Assembly (NCBI GenBank): GCA_963824085.1
Contig: CAWGNT010000015.1
Location: 372,001-436,000, forward strand
From: JARRNE01 sp963824085
GTDB taxonomy: Bacteria; Pseudomonadota; Gammaproteobacteria; Chromatiales; Chromatiaceae
Direction: 5' to 3'
DNA length: 64,000 nucleotides
The notes under the pieces were generated by a model. The model saw nothing but the letters and a program-made list of their open reading frames with translations, was not told the DNA's origin and did no database searches. This document shows positions 18,115 to 25,188 of this stretch, piece after piece; the stretch's first letter is position 1, and every line of letters starts with the position of its first letter. The position numbers were made by a program, and so were the translations under genes.

Positions 18115-18531
18115 TCAAGCCTTGAAGGGATTCCACACACGCATCGTTTCGATTTCCCAACCGTCCTTCAAGTCTTCGCTCACCAATACATCCGCCCCCT
18201 CGTCGAGTGCCGTTTCGACGATGAGCGCATCCCAGAAGGATATCCTGGAATCGATGCTGCGCCGTATTCCCTTGGTGACGATCGCAGTCGAGACAACGAC
18301 CACAGGGTAAGTCTGGAAGCGTTGCACCGCCGCCAAGGCGTCCTCGGGATCTAGGGGGTGGCCAAGCTTGCGCGTCACTGTCACATAGAACTCCTGAAGG
18401 ACTTGCGTGCTGAACCTGATCCCGGGTCGGTCGCGAAAAATCGCTTCGGCGACCGCCTTCTTCTCGGGCTCGTCAACATCGAAAAGGTAGACGAGCACAT
18501 TGGTATCCAGAAACAGCAACTCATCTTTCAT
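18115..18531 (-). CDS. PIN-domain toxin (VapC-type)
   Basis: A 138-residue PIN-domain ribonuclease. The N-terminus carries LFLDTNVLVYLFDVD with the first catalytic Asp. The central TQVLQEFYVTVTRK supplies the conserved Glu, and SRISFWDALIVETAL plus VLVSEDLKDG the C-terminal acids. VapC toxins cut tRNA or other RNA until bound by the cognate antitoxin. The start at 18531 (MKDELLF) is chosen because it overlaps the antitoxin end by 11 bases, as in many vapBC operons. The gene looks intact. Confidence 0.88.
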   Translation of the reverse strand: MKDELLFLDTNVLVYLFDVDEPEKKAVAEAIFRDRPGIRFSTQVLQEFYVTVTRKLGHPLDPEDALAAVQRFQTYPVVVVSTAIVTKGIRRSIDSRISFWDALIVETALDEGADVLVSEDLKDGWEIETMRVWNPFKA

Positions 18532-18760
18532 GAAGCTCGTCCCGCGTCCACGTCCTCCCTCCGCGGCCAACATGGGACCGGTTCGCCAACGCGAGCAGGA
18601 ATCTCAGCGCGTCCTCTCGGCGGCACCTGAGCTCATCCGTCCGAGCATACTCCTCCAAGTATTTCCCGAGCACCGCATTGACCGAGCTGTTCTCTTCGAG
18701 TGCTCGGATGCGCGCCCGCTTGAGCACTTCCTCATCGACGCTGATGGTTAGATTCGGCAT
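18521..18760 (-). CDS. Ribbon-helix-helix antitoxin (VapB-type)
   Basis: A 79-residue antitoxin. MPNLTISVDEEVLKRARIRA is a ribbon-helix-helix DNA-binding N-terminus; the C-terminal half (about residues 45-79) is charged and would wrap the PIN toxin. The start at 18760 is preferred over 18775. It is the first gene of the leftward vapBC-like pair and probably represses its own promoter. Confidence 0.82.
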   Translation of the reverse strand: MPNLTISVDEEVLKRARIRALEENSSVNAVLGKYLEEYARTDELRCRREDALRFLLALANRSHVGRGGRTWTRDELHER

Positions 18761-19084
18761 ATGCACCTCCAGCACGAGAATACGAGTTCAGTGTAGCACG
18801 GGCGCCTATTGTCGCCACTTGCCCCCCGCACCCCAAACCGCAGGCGTCGGAATAGCCGCATTTCAGAGCAGAGTCTCATATTCGCATCGATGAATGCTTC
18901 TTAAGATATGGAAATATGGCCTAATGGACTAGCCAAAGCGATTCATGCCTTTACCAATGGAAGGAGTGTTTTGGCTTGGACCGAGGCGACGTCCACGCTC
19001 TCAGGAACTGTTTTGAAATTCACTGGTTGAGCGGTTAACGTGAGAATATTTCTCAGGAAGTGCTCGGCATGCGCAAAAAAAAGC

Positions 19085-19410
19085 CGTCGAAAACGCTGTT
19101 CCAGTAATCTCAGGGACGGGGCATGGAACGCCATCCGCCCCCTGTTACCCGACTCCGCCGTGGGGCGGCCGCGCACACTGAGCCTGCGCCAAGCTCTCAA
19201 TGTAATCTTCTACATCCTCAAGACGGACTGTCAGTGGCGCCAACTACCGCACGAGTTTCCGCCGTGAAACGCCGCGTACTATTACCTTCGCCGCTGGCGG
19301 CGTGATGGCACCTGGGTACGCCTCCACGAGACCTTGCGGGCACGTCTGCGCCAGAAACTGGGGCGTCACAAATACCCGAGCGCCGGCTGCTCCAACAGCC
19401 CTCCTCCTGA
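19085..19410 (+). pseudogene. IS5-family transposase remnant
   Basis: From about 19110 the frame reads AWNAIRPLLPDSAVGRPR, then LRQALNVIFYILKTDCQWRQ and LPHEFPP, the N-terminal domain of IS5-family transposases. An in-frame TGA at 19267 replaces the usual Trp. The same frame continues with YYYLRRWRRDGTWVRLHETL until a second stop near 19410. The catalytic domain is missing. Old, truncated IS. Confidence 0.75.
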
Positions 19411-19581
19411 GCGCGTTAAGCCGCTCTTGGATCGATCTATTGAGGGTTCCCTCCAAGGTTGGACACGTTCGAGCCGACTCGCGTGATCGTCTAGCGCTAG
19501 CCGCTTCAGGCTCCGGCTTCGCCGTGACAGTTGCCACGGGAGCGCATAAGATGACCATGTGCATGGTCAGGAGAGTTCAGT

Positions 19582-19869
19582 ATGGCTGAAAGTTCGATCG
19601 CCGAGGCCAAGACCCAGCTGGCACGCCTGATTCACCAAGCGGAGCGAGGCGAGGCCGTCCATATCACCCGGCGCGGCAAGCCCGTCGCCGTGCTGCTCTC
19701 GGAGCAGGAGTACGCTCGCCTGTGTCGGGGCGGGCAGTCCGCTAACTTCTGGGATCTCATCGTCGAGATGCGCTCAGATCCGCACTTCGAGTCCGCCGAC
19801 TGGACGGCCGAGGATTTTAATTCCTGGCGCTATAAGCGGCCAGCGCGAGAGTTCGAGTGGCCCGAATGA
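19582..19869 (+). CDS. Phd/YefM-family antitoxin
   Basis: A 95-residue antitoxin. The N-terminal part (SSIAEAKTQLARLIHQAERG, HITRRGKPVAVLLSEQEY) is the Phd/YefM DNA-binding fold; the C-terminal third is acidic/aromatic and would bind the toxin. It ends ATGA-overlapped with a PIN-domain toxin gene that is frameshifted, so this antitoxin is apparently left without an intact partner. Confidence 0.85.
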   Translation: MAESSIAEAKTQLARLIHQAERGEAVHITRRGKPVAVLLSEQEYARLCRGGQSANFWDLIVEMRSDPHFESADWTAEDFNSWRYKRPAREFEWPE

Positions 19870-20190
19870 GGTTTCTCCTCGATACCAATATCCTCTCGGA
19901 ACCAGTCGTCGCACAGCCCAACCCATTCGTGCTGGACGAGATCCGGGTACATAGCACATCCCTCGCGATCGCCTCTGTCACATGGCACGAAGCCCTCTAC
20001 GGTATGTTCTTGCTGCCGCCGGGAGCACATCGCGGACTACCTATTTCGACGTGTCCGACCGTCGCTTCCGATCATCGCGTTCGATGAGCTGGCGTCGCGC
20101 TGGCAGGCTGAGGAGCGCGCCCGCCTCCGAAAATCAGGGAGAACGCCGTCTTACGCAGACTCCCAGATCGCCGCATCCGCAGCCCGGTCG
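19866..20190 (+). pseudogene. PIN-domain toxin (VapC-type), frameshifted
   Basis: It begins in overlap with the antitoxin and reads MRFLLDTNILSEPV, the PIN N-terminus, as far as HEALYGMFLLPPG near 20030. The expected continuation (EHIADYLFRRVRPSLPIIAF, then ARLRKSGRTPSYADSQIAA) is found in another frame up to about 20180. A small deletion or frameshift near 20030 has therefore split the gene. All catalytic regions are still recognisable, so the damage is recent or a sequencing error. Confidence 0.8.
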
Positions 20191-20407
20191 CGCGCAGCAC
20201 CCTGGCCGATCCCAACGAGCAGCGCGATTGGCGCATTTACGCCGACTTGGCGCAGGTGCTGATTGGTATCGCCGGCGCCGATGCATGCATGTTTCCGACC
20301 CATTCCGGTCTCTCGCTCCCTCGGACCTCAGTGGCCGGTTTGTCCCACTACCGGACGGTCGGCGCATAAATGGAGGTGATTAGCACCATAAATCAGCTGC
20401 CGGGCCA
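20191..20407. other. Unassigned stretch after the broken toxin
   Basis: One frame reads protein-like for about 55 codons (TLADPNEQRDWRIYADLAQV and onward, closing at 20367) but has no start codon and no recognised family. It may be a remnant of a further element. Confidence 0.3.
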
Positions 20408-20507
20408 GGGTCGGGTACGGGCCAGCGGAACACGCCGTGAATACCTCCATGTAGCTCGACGGCGCCGTCCCTGGCGCCAACGGTCCCGCCGACCCGCACC
20501 CGACCCA
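20408..20507. repeat. Palindromic intergenic repeat, copy 5
   Basis: CGCCGTGAATACCTCCATGT and the palindrome GACGGCGCCGTCCCTGGCGCC identify it as a family member with a shortened core (CGGCGCCGTCCCTGGCGCC). The outer arms GGGTCGGGT and ACCCGCACCCGACCC pair imperfectly. Confidence 0.7.
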
Positions 20508-20968
20508 CCTAGCGGACGTCTCAGCTGAGGCACGGCGCTAATCACCTAAATGAAAACATCGCGGTTCTGTTGGAGACCAGGGGTCCACCTCAGAACACTT
20601 CGGCAGTGGCTTCGCCATCGATGACGAAACGGTCCGCGAGGACTTGCGTTTCGCTGACGAGCTTGCGGAGCGGCGACCGTGAGAATCGTTACCAACGCCA
20701 GCCCGTTGATCTTTTTGACGAAGATAGACTCGCTCGGGCTGCTCTAAGGCAGAACCGTCCCAGGTCCTGCCAGTCCCAAGGGGAATATTGAGCGTCTCCT
20801 GAACGCGCATTGCCGACGCTGGCGGACACGCTCCGGACAGGCCGGTTACGACCCAAACCGGACGCTCGACACAACCATGCAGTTCGTAGTGTAAACACTA
20901 CTGACAGTGCGTCGGAACGCTGCCGTATCTGGCTGTCCGGTCCCGACCCAAAGGAGGCATGGCGGAGC
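20508..20968. other. Gene-free stretch left of the cassette array
   Basis: No complete gene is supported. A 40-codon frame ending at 20682 (EHFGSGFAIDDETVREDLRF) looks protein-like but has no recognisable start or family and may be the tail of a lost gene. The cassette array begins at about 20969. Confidence 0.35.
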
Positions 20969-21074
20969 AAATAGCGGTTTAGATCACAAGCCGCAAAAAG
21001 CGTTGCGACAATGTTGAATTTGCCAAATATACCTCGCAACGCTTTTTGCAGTTTGGCGCTTCTATTTGTTAGGA
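20969..21074 (-). other. attC-like site 3 (end of the AT-rich cassette)
   Basis: On the minus strand the R''-like box TCCTAAC (21068-21074) is followed by AAATAG and a strong stem. The 16-base arms (20994-21009 and 21035-21050, GCAAAAAGCGTTGCGA) are perfectly complementary around a 25-base loop. CAAATAG pairs again at 20969-20975. The R' box expected left of 20969 is absent, as if this end of the array had been cut. It could alternatively be a transcription terminator, since it lies 3 bases after a stop. Confidence 0.55.
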
Positions 21075-21076
21075 AT

Positions 21077-21841
21077 TCACCAATCTTTCCATTTTCTTTT
21101 CTCAAGCCATGAAAGAGACGACTCAATAGAGGTACCTTGATTTGGTCTTATTTTAAAAACATTCCATTGTTCTTCTTTTTTCATGTACAGACATGTTCCG
21201 CTAAAACTATCACCATACATACCGGAAGAAATAAAATCAACCAAAATCGTATCATTATTTACACCGATTTCCCTTATACGTGGAGCTCTATGGAAAATAT
21301 ACCATTTCCTTGGTTCTGCTATAACAGTGACTGGAGCTCCGCAATAGTGATATAAAACTTCCTGAACACCGCATTGTTCATTTGATTCAGTATAGTAAAA
21401 AGACACGCCATCACCCTTTACGACTTCGAACTTATCCTCGCCATGTTTCTTTGCTAATCGGATACTTCTATCTAACTCCCCCAAACCATGAAAAGTACCT
21501 TTTTTATCTCCTGACATTGCTTTGGTTATTGTTCTAATGGTACCTTTTGCTATTTCTTTCCAACTACCGTGCCGGTACTCAACCTCAAGGAGAAGGTGAT
21601 TTTCTGGTATTACAAGCGGTGTAACTCGTCCAATAACTATAAAATCAGCACTAGAAAAAGTACGTTCATAATAAAACCTCCCTCTCATAGTTTTGACACG
21701 AACATTAAGTGCTGCTAAAACTGGCGAAGCTCTTATTCCGTTTTCCATACATGTTTTTAATGTTTCCTTTTCATCATTAGACAGCTTTTTCACCTTTGGC
21801 CTGGGTACTTTGTTTGGCCAGTCTCCTCTCCACCGCACCAT
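21077..21841 (-). CDS. Unknown AT-rich cassette protein
   Basis: A 254-residue protein of no recognised family. It is soluble and Lys-rich, with no signal peptide or membrane helix. Its base composition is markedly more AT-rich than the neighbouring genes, indicating acquisition from another source. GGAGAG lies just before the ATG. It is bounded on both sides by attC-like sites (21861-21930 upstream, 20969-21074 downstream) on the same strand, as expected for a gene cassette. A central stretch (GTFHGLGELDRSIRLAKKHG) and a C-terminal mixed alpha/beta part are visible but not assignable. Confidence 0.75.
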   Translation of the reverse strand: MVRWRGDWPNKVPRPKVKKLSNDEKETLKTCMENGIRASPVLAALNVRVKTMRGRFYYERTFSSADFIVIGRVTPLVIPENHLLLEVEYRHGSWKEIAKGTIRTITKAMSGDKKGTFHGLGELDRSIRLAKKHGEDKFEVVKGDGVSFYYTESNEQCGVQEVLYHYCGAPVTVIAEPRKWYIFHRAPRIREIGVNNDTILVDFISSGMYGDSFSGTCLYMKKEEQWNVFKIRPNQGTSIESSLSWLEKRKWKDW

Positions 21842-21860
21842 GAACTCTCCGAAATATCGC

Positions 21861-21930
21861 AGCTAACGTTTGAATTCACCGACGCTGCGCGGTTTTATCG
21901 CGCGGCTTCCGATGAGATGATGGGTTGGGC
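21861..21930 (-). other. attC-like site 2 (end of the SnoaL cassette)
   Basis: On the minus strand R'' is GCCCAAC (21924-21930) and R' is GTTAGCT (21861-21867). Between them TCATCGG and GTCGGTGA can pair with wobble, and a CCGCGCGATAAAACCGCGC segment forms the tip. The R'' box is the exact complement of the TTGGGC that opens the same cassette at 22449-22454. That agreement is expected when a cassette has circulated as a circle. The SnoaL stop codon falls inside the site. Confidence 0.65.
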
Positions 21931-22376
21931 GGCATTTGTGAGGGACCTGCAGCCGCCTGCCGTAACTGCTGATACACCCCAAGACGGTCAGTGATCTGCC
22001 AATGCCCAGTGAGTCGACTACCGTCGAAATAGTAAACCGTAGCGCCAGACATTTTGATTTGTTTGCCGGTAGCGGGAAACCCGGGAATGTCCCCCTTGTG
22101 GGCGGCTGACCAGAGCCAAGTCATCACAACTGCGTCACCGTCCGCAAAGAGACCCTGTATGTCGAAGCACTGATCGGGAAATGCAGCGCGCAATGTCTTG
22201 ACGCGCTCCTTGTAGCCCGCGAGGTCAAGTTCACGACCTTCCCATGGGTCGCCAGGATCGTGAAATACCGTGTATTTTGGAGCGATATATCTGTCCGACG
22301 CATCGATATTGCCTTCGCTCCATACCTCGCGGGTGAATTGCGTGAGTATCACTTTTGCACTCCTACTGATGGACAC
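21876..22376 (-). CDS. SnoaL-like ester cyclase family protein
   Basis: A 166-residue SnoaL/NTF2-fold protein. The N-terminal helix (VILTQFTREVWSEGNIDASD), DLAGYKERVKTLRAAFPD and the beta-strands DAVVMTWLWSAAHKGDIPGF with GATVYYFDGSRLTGHWQITD are characteristic. Members bind small molecules; most have unknown substrates. The start is GTG at 22376 with AAGGAG eight bases upstream. The last codons lie inside an attC-like site, so the C-terminal tail is derived from the recombination site. It is the single gene of an integron-type cassette. Confidence 0.82.
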   Translation of the reverse strand: MSISRSAKVILTQFTREVWSEGNIDASDRYIAPKYTVFHDPGDPWEGRELDLAGYKERVKTLRAAFPDQCFDIQGLFADGDAVVMTWLWSAAHKGDIPGFPATGKQIKMSGATVYYFDGSRLTGHWQITDRLGVYQQLRQAAAGPSQMPPNPSSHRKPRDKTAQRR

Positions 22377-22447
22377 TTTTGATACTCCTTACTCTGTGCT
22401 CCGTTGAAGCTTGTGACATAAAGACCCCAGAGCTACGCGACTATGAC

Positions 22448-22569
22448 GCCCAACGCTCGCGATCAGCCACGGCCAACTTGGAGCGACTTTCTCGTGCAAC
22501 AATGGAGCGCAGCGGAATGCACGAGAAATCGTGCAGAGTTGGACGTCGGCTGGATTGCCTTGTTAAGGC
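22448..22569 (-). other. attC-like site 1 (long palindromic form)
   Basis: A 122-base imperfect palindrome. The arms from the two ends align as GCCCAAC / GCCTTAAC, CAGCCACG / CAGCCGACG, GCCAACT / TCCAACT and TTTCTCGTGCA / TTTCTCGTGCA around a 19-base centre. R' (minus strand) is GTTGGGC at 22448-22454 and R'' is GCCTTAAC at 22562-22569. The latter exactly complements GTTAAGGC at 23141-23148, the other end of the yefM-yoeB cassette. The size and structure resemble the long attC sites of chromosomal integrons. Confidence 0.72.
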
Positions 22570-22582
22570 TTTCCTCCTAGAC

Positions 22583-22601
22583 TGTACGGTAGTACCGTAC
22601 A
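22583..22601 (+). promoter_or_regulatory. Perfect palindrome, likely YefM operator
   Basis: TGTACGGTAGTACCGTACA is an exact inverted repeat (8-base arms, 3-base centre) 18 bases upstream of the yefM start. YefM-YoeB systems of other bacteria are autoregulated through palindromes with a TGTACA-type core, so this is most likely the operator. Confidence 0.75.
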
Positions 22602-22618
22602 TAAAGAGAGCGCCGCCC

Positions 22619-22891
22619 ATGGACTCCACCACCGTAAACAAGTTCCGGGATAGCCTGAAAACCTTCGTGGAACAGGTAGTTAGCCAACACATCCCACTGC
22701 GCGTGACGAGGCGCAATGGATCCGATTTCGTCGTTATCAGCGCCGAAGACTGGGAACGCGACCAAGAAACCCTGTACGTTCTGCAGAACTCCAGCCTTAT
22801 GCGCCAGATCGCCGACTCCAGCACAACCCACGCAGCACGTACCGGATATACCCCCACGAAAGAGCAGCTTGATGAGATCGTTGGTGTTTGA
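22619..22891 (+). CDS. yefM: YefM antitoxin
   Basis: A 90-residue Phd/YefM antitoxin. The N-terminal domain (TVNKFRDSLKTFVEQVVSQH, PLRVTRRNGSDFVVISAEDW) binds DNA; the C-terminal TPTKEQLDEIVGV region neutralises the toxin. The start at 22619 follows a perfect palindromic operator. It overlaps yoeB by 20 bases. The pair is carried within an integron-type cassette but reads opposite to the attC orientation. Confidence 0.88.
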   Translation: MDSTTVNKFRDSLKTFVEQVVSQHIPLRVTRRNGSDFVVISAEDWERDQETLYVLQNSSLMRQIADSSTTHAARTGYTPTKEQLDEIVGV

Positions 22892-23147
22892 AGGTAAATC
22901 ATGGGAGGTATATGAGAACCTTCGGCAGCGCGACAAGCGGATGCACAAGAATCTCTGTGCAATTCTGAAGGAAATGCTGCGTGGAGATCCGACGACTGGT
23001 TTGGGCAAGCCGGAGGCTCTGCGGCACAACCTTACGGGCTTTTGTTCGAGACGACTTAGCCAGAAAGACCGACTTATTTATAGATTTGACGATTCGCATA
23101 TTTACATCTTCGCTATTGGCGGCCACTACGACACCTTTGAGCCTTAA
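22872..23147 (+). CDS. yoeB: YoeB/Txe-family toxin
   Basis: A 91-residue ribosome-dependent mRNA interferase of the RelE fold. Typical segments are SWEVYENLRQRDKRMHKNL, GKPEALRHNLTGFCSRRLSQ, KDRLIYRF and the end motif IFAIGGHYDTF, which includes the conserved C-terminal His and Tyr. The gene is full length and undamaged, so the module is probably active. Its stop codon lies in the cassette boundary box at 23141-23148. Confidence 0.9.
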   Translation: MRSLVFEGKSWEVYENLRQRDKRMHKNLCAILKEMLRGDPTTGLGKPEALRHNLTGFCSRRLSQKDRLIYRFDDSHIYIFAIGGHYDTFEP

Positions 23148-23196
23148 CAGTTAAATGGACTGGCGTCGGCCTTTGACGCGCTAGGTGGACATCTGT

Positions 23197-23397
23197 CTAG
23201 CGAGATATTAGCCGAGCAAGAAACTCTCCCAACACTTTTCCAGCCCGCGGAGGCCCCAGCTTTCTTTGTTCATTGCCGAGATTTCTGCCTTGCCGCATGC
23301 GAGTCAACATGGCGTCTGTCTTCCTGGTCCAGTCGAACCGCTCCGCCTGCAGCGTCCTAGTAGCACACTCTATAAATTCCGGACCATCCCATCGCAA
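23197..23397 (-). CDS. Small protein of unknown function
   Basis: A 66-residue basic protein with no recognised family. It has no ATG; TTG at 23397 begins directly after the stop of the preceding gene. It forms a two-gene unit with the 74-residue gene to its right. A hairpin with CGCTAG/CTAGCG arms follows its stop region on the minus strand, possibly part of a cassette recombination site. Could be a toxin-antitoxin partner, but nothing proves it. Confidence 0.42.
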   Translation of the reverse strand: MRWDGPEFIECATRTLQAERFDWTRKTDAMLTRMRQGRNLGNEQRKLGPPRAGKVLGEFLARLISR

Positions 23398-23622
23398 CTA
23401 GGACACGCGTTCTATCCGAGCTTCTATTAGTTCGTCTACACAGTCAAAAGAAATAATTAGCTTCCCCTGGTCTTCCAAAGCAAGCAACCAATCGGCCGCC
23501 TCTTCTTTTCCCATACCAGCGACCGGGGGGTACACGTTGACGACGCTCGGCAAATTTCTAATCAATTGGTTACGCTTCACTTTGCGTGCTAATGTCTTCA
23601 TCGGTCGATTTTCCACACTCAT
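23398..23622 (-). CDS. Small protein of unknown function
   Basis: A 74-residue protein (from MKTLARKVKRNQLIRNLP onward it looks like a compact alpha/beta domain, with a C-terminal acidic helix DCVDELIEARIERV). No family is recognised. Two possible starts exist (23622 and seven codons further in). It is followed without a gap by the TTG-started gene ending at 23197. Same strand as the cassette array. Confidence 0.48.
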   Translation of the reverse strand: MSVENRPMKTLARKVKRNQLIRNLPSVVNVYPPVAGMGKEEAADWLLALEDQGKLIISFDCVDELIEARIERVS

Positions 23623-24153
23623 CTAGCGTATCCGGTGTTGCCAGATGTCCATTATGCGATAGGACCAACCGCAGGACTGTCACGACACTTCCATACCAGT
23701 CTAGCGCCTGCGGCGCTCGCGGGCTGCCTTGCATGCCCGTTGAGCGGAGGCAAGTATGGCGACTGCGTAGGTCGTCTTCTGGACAGTGGCGCCCCTTTCG
23801 GGTACTCGCCGGGCTGTAGGGCCGCCCGGAGGCACACCCGAAGCGGACGTCTTGGCTGCCTCTAACGCCTTTCTCAGGCCGCGCCCGGCCGGAACGAGCT
23901 CGCACAGCCCGAGCGCCGGTTCGACCAGCACGTGCAGTGGTAGCCCGTGCCCGCAGCCGCTCTTTAGGCGGCGCACAAAGCCCTGCACGCCCGCTGCTAT
24001 CGACGCGCAGATCCAAGGTCCGTCCCAGGCCCATCGATCGTCCGAACGACGGATTTCCCCCGCCTGGCCCCTACGCAACCGCTTTTGCTTACGGGCTCCG
24101 ACGATGGTTGCGTCTCGCCCAATCCACCCGTCATGAGGGTGGATGCCCTATCC
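23623..24153. other. Unassigned stretch
   Basis: Open frames exist on the minus strand (best at 23701-24078, about 125 codons) but their composition is ambiguous and no family is recognised. A tight hairpin with AGCGCC/GGCGCT arms is present near 23703-23717. The right end adjoins the coiled-coil gene. Confidence 0.35.
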
Positions 24154-24792
24154 CTACTCCTTCTTGGCTTGAGTCAGTTGCTCAATTTGTGTACCGCGTT
24201 CGGCGGCAAGTCTTGCCTGTATGTCACATTCCTGTCGGAGTGTCGCGACTTCCTGTTTCAACTCGTCGCGTTGTTTCGCAATTTCCGATTTTTCGTGTTC
24301 GGACGTGGCGTTGGACTTGGTTAGCTCTACAATCCGCGCCTGCCGTTCCTCGGCCAACTGTGTTTGCCCGTCCCGCGCCTTGATCAGGTTTTCAATCTCG
24401 GTTTGGCGTTCCGCGGCAAGCTTTTCCGCGTCCGACTTGGCTTGAGCAAGTTCCTTAGCTTGCGCATCGTGCTCGGCGGCAAGTCTGGTTTGAGCATCCC
24501 GTGCCTGGGTGAGAGTCGCGAGCTCAGTTTTCAACTCGTCGCGTTGCTTCACGAGCGCCGACTTTTCCTGTTCGGAGGCTGCGTTGGACTTGGTTAGCTC
24601 TTCAATCCGCGCCTGCCGTTCCTCGGCCAACTGTGTTTGCTCGTCTCGTGTCTTGGTCAAGGATTCGATCTGGGTTTGGCGCTCCGCAGCCAGTCTTTCC
24701 GCCGACTCCTTGGCTTGAGTAAGTTGGTATCCTTGCAGGAACTCACACAGGCGCTGGAGCCATGGGGTGTTTTGGTTGCTCTCAGTCATCAT
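24154..24792 (-). CDS. Coiled-coil protein with two 91-residue repeats
   Basis: A 212-residue, very charged protein that is almost entirely coiled coil. Residues 27-117 and 118-208 are duplicate units (for example ERQTQIESLTKTRD and ERQTEIENLIKARD; TQLAEERQARI in both). The unit length of 91 equals 13 heptads, so the duplication keeps the coiled-coil register. A short non-coiled head (residues 1-24, with WLQRLCEFLQGY) could be a membrane-proximal or oligomer cap. No signal peptide. The function is unknown. Confidence 0.75.
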   Translation of the reverse strand: MMTESNQNTPWLQRLCEFLQGYQLTQAKESAERLAAERQTQIESLTKTRDEQTQLAEERQARIEELTKSNAASEQEKSALVKQRDELKTELATLTQARDAQTRLAAEHDAQAKELAQAKSDAEKLAAERQTEIENLIKARDGQTQLAEERQARIVELTKSNATSEHEKSEIAKQRDELKQEVATLRQECDIQARLAAERGTQIEQLTQAKKE

Positions 24793-24906
24793 TGTCTCCG
24801 TGTTGGCTGGTGGTAATCGAAGGGAGGGCTGTTAGGCCAGAGCGCATAAAAGCCTGCAAATTGGTTCACTGATTGAAAGATGGAGATGGCGGGCACCTTC
24901 GGTCAG

Positions 24907-25088
24907 GCGTTATACCCCGCATAATCCCACATCTTGCCGGTGTATATGAACACATCTGACACCCACTGCTCGCCGTCGGGCCAGCGCGCGCGCTCCAGCC
25001 GCGCCTCGCACTTGGCTTCGGTGCCGTAACAGTCGGTGAACTCGTTCAGGGACATGCCGGGTTGAAACTAGATCGCGTTCTGGGGCAT
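24907..25088 (-). pseudogene. IS1595-family transposase N-terminal relic
   Basis: The minus-strand frame reads MPQNAI, stop, FQPGMSLNEFTDCYGTEAKC, EARLERARWPDG, the N-terminus of IS1595/ISXO2-type transposases just before the zinc ribbon. An in-frame TAG follows codon 6, and the zinc ribbon and catalytic domain are missing. Confidence 0.6.
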
Positions 25089-25188
25089 GGCTCGCGCTCC
25101 GTTGGTAGGCTTGCGATGCAGCGTGCGCCCAACGGTGGCTCAGAAGGTGCACCCGCCAGGTGAGCCATCGAGCTAATCGTCCAACCCG

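Noticed and set aside
20969..21074. Pure terminator reading of the 16-base perfect stem
   Set aside because: A terminator is possible, but the second pairing (CAAATAG) and the TCCTAAC box fit attC better, and there is no U-tract right after the stem.
23703..23717. AGCGCC/GGCGCT hairpin as a further attC site
   Set aside because: A GCTCAAC box is near, but the flanks do not pair and no proper R' box follows.
23701..24078. Minus-strand open frame of 125 codons
   Set aside because: Some protein-like stretches but no ribosome site, family or context; kept as unassigned DNA.
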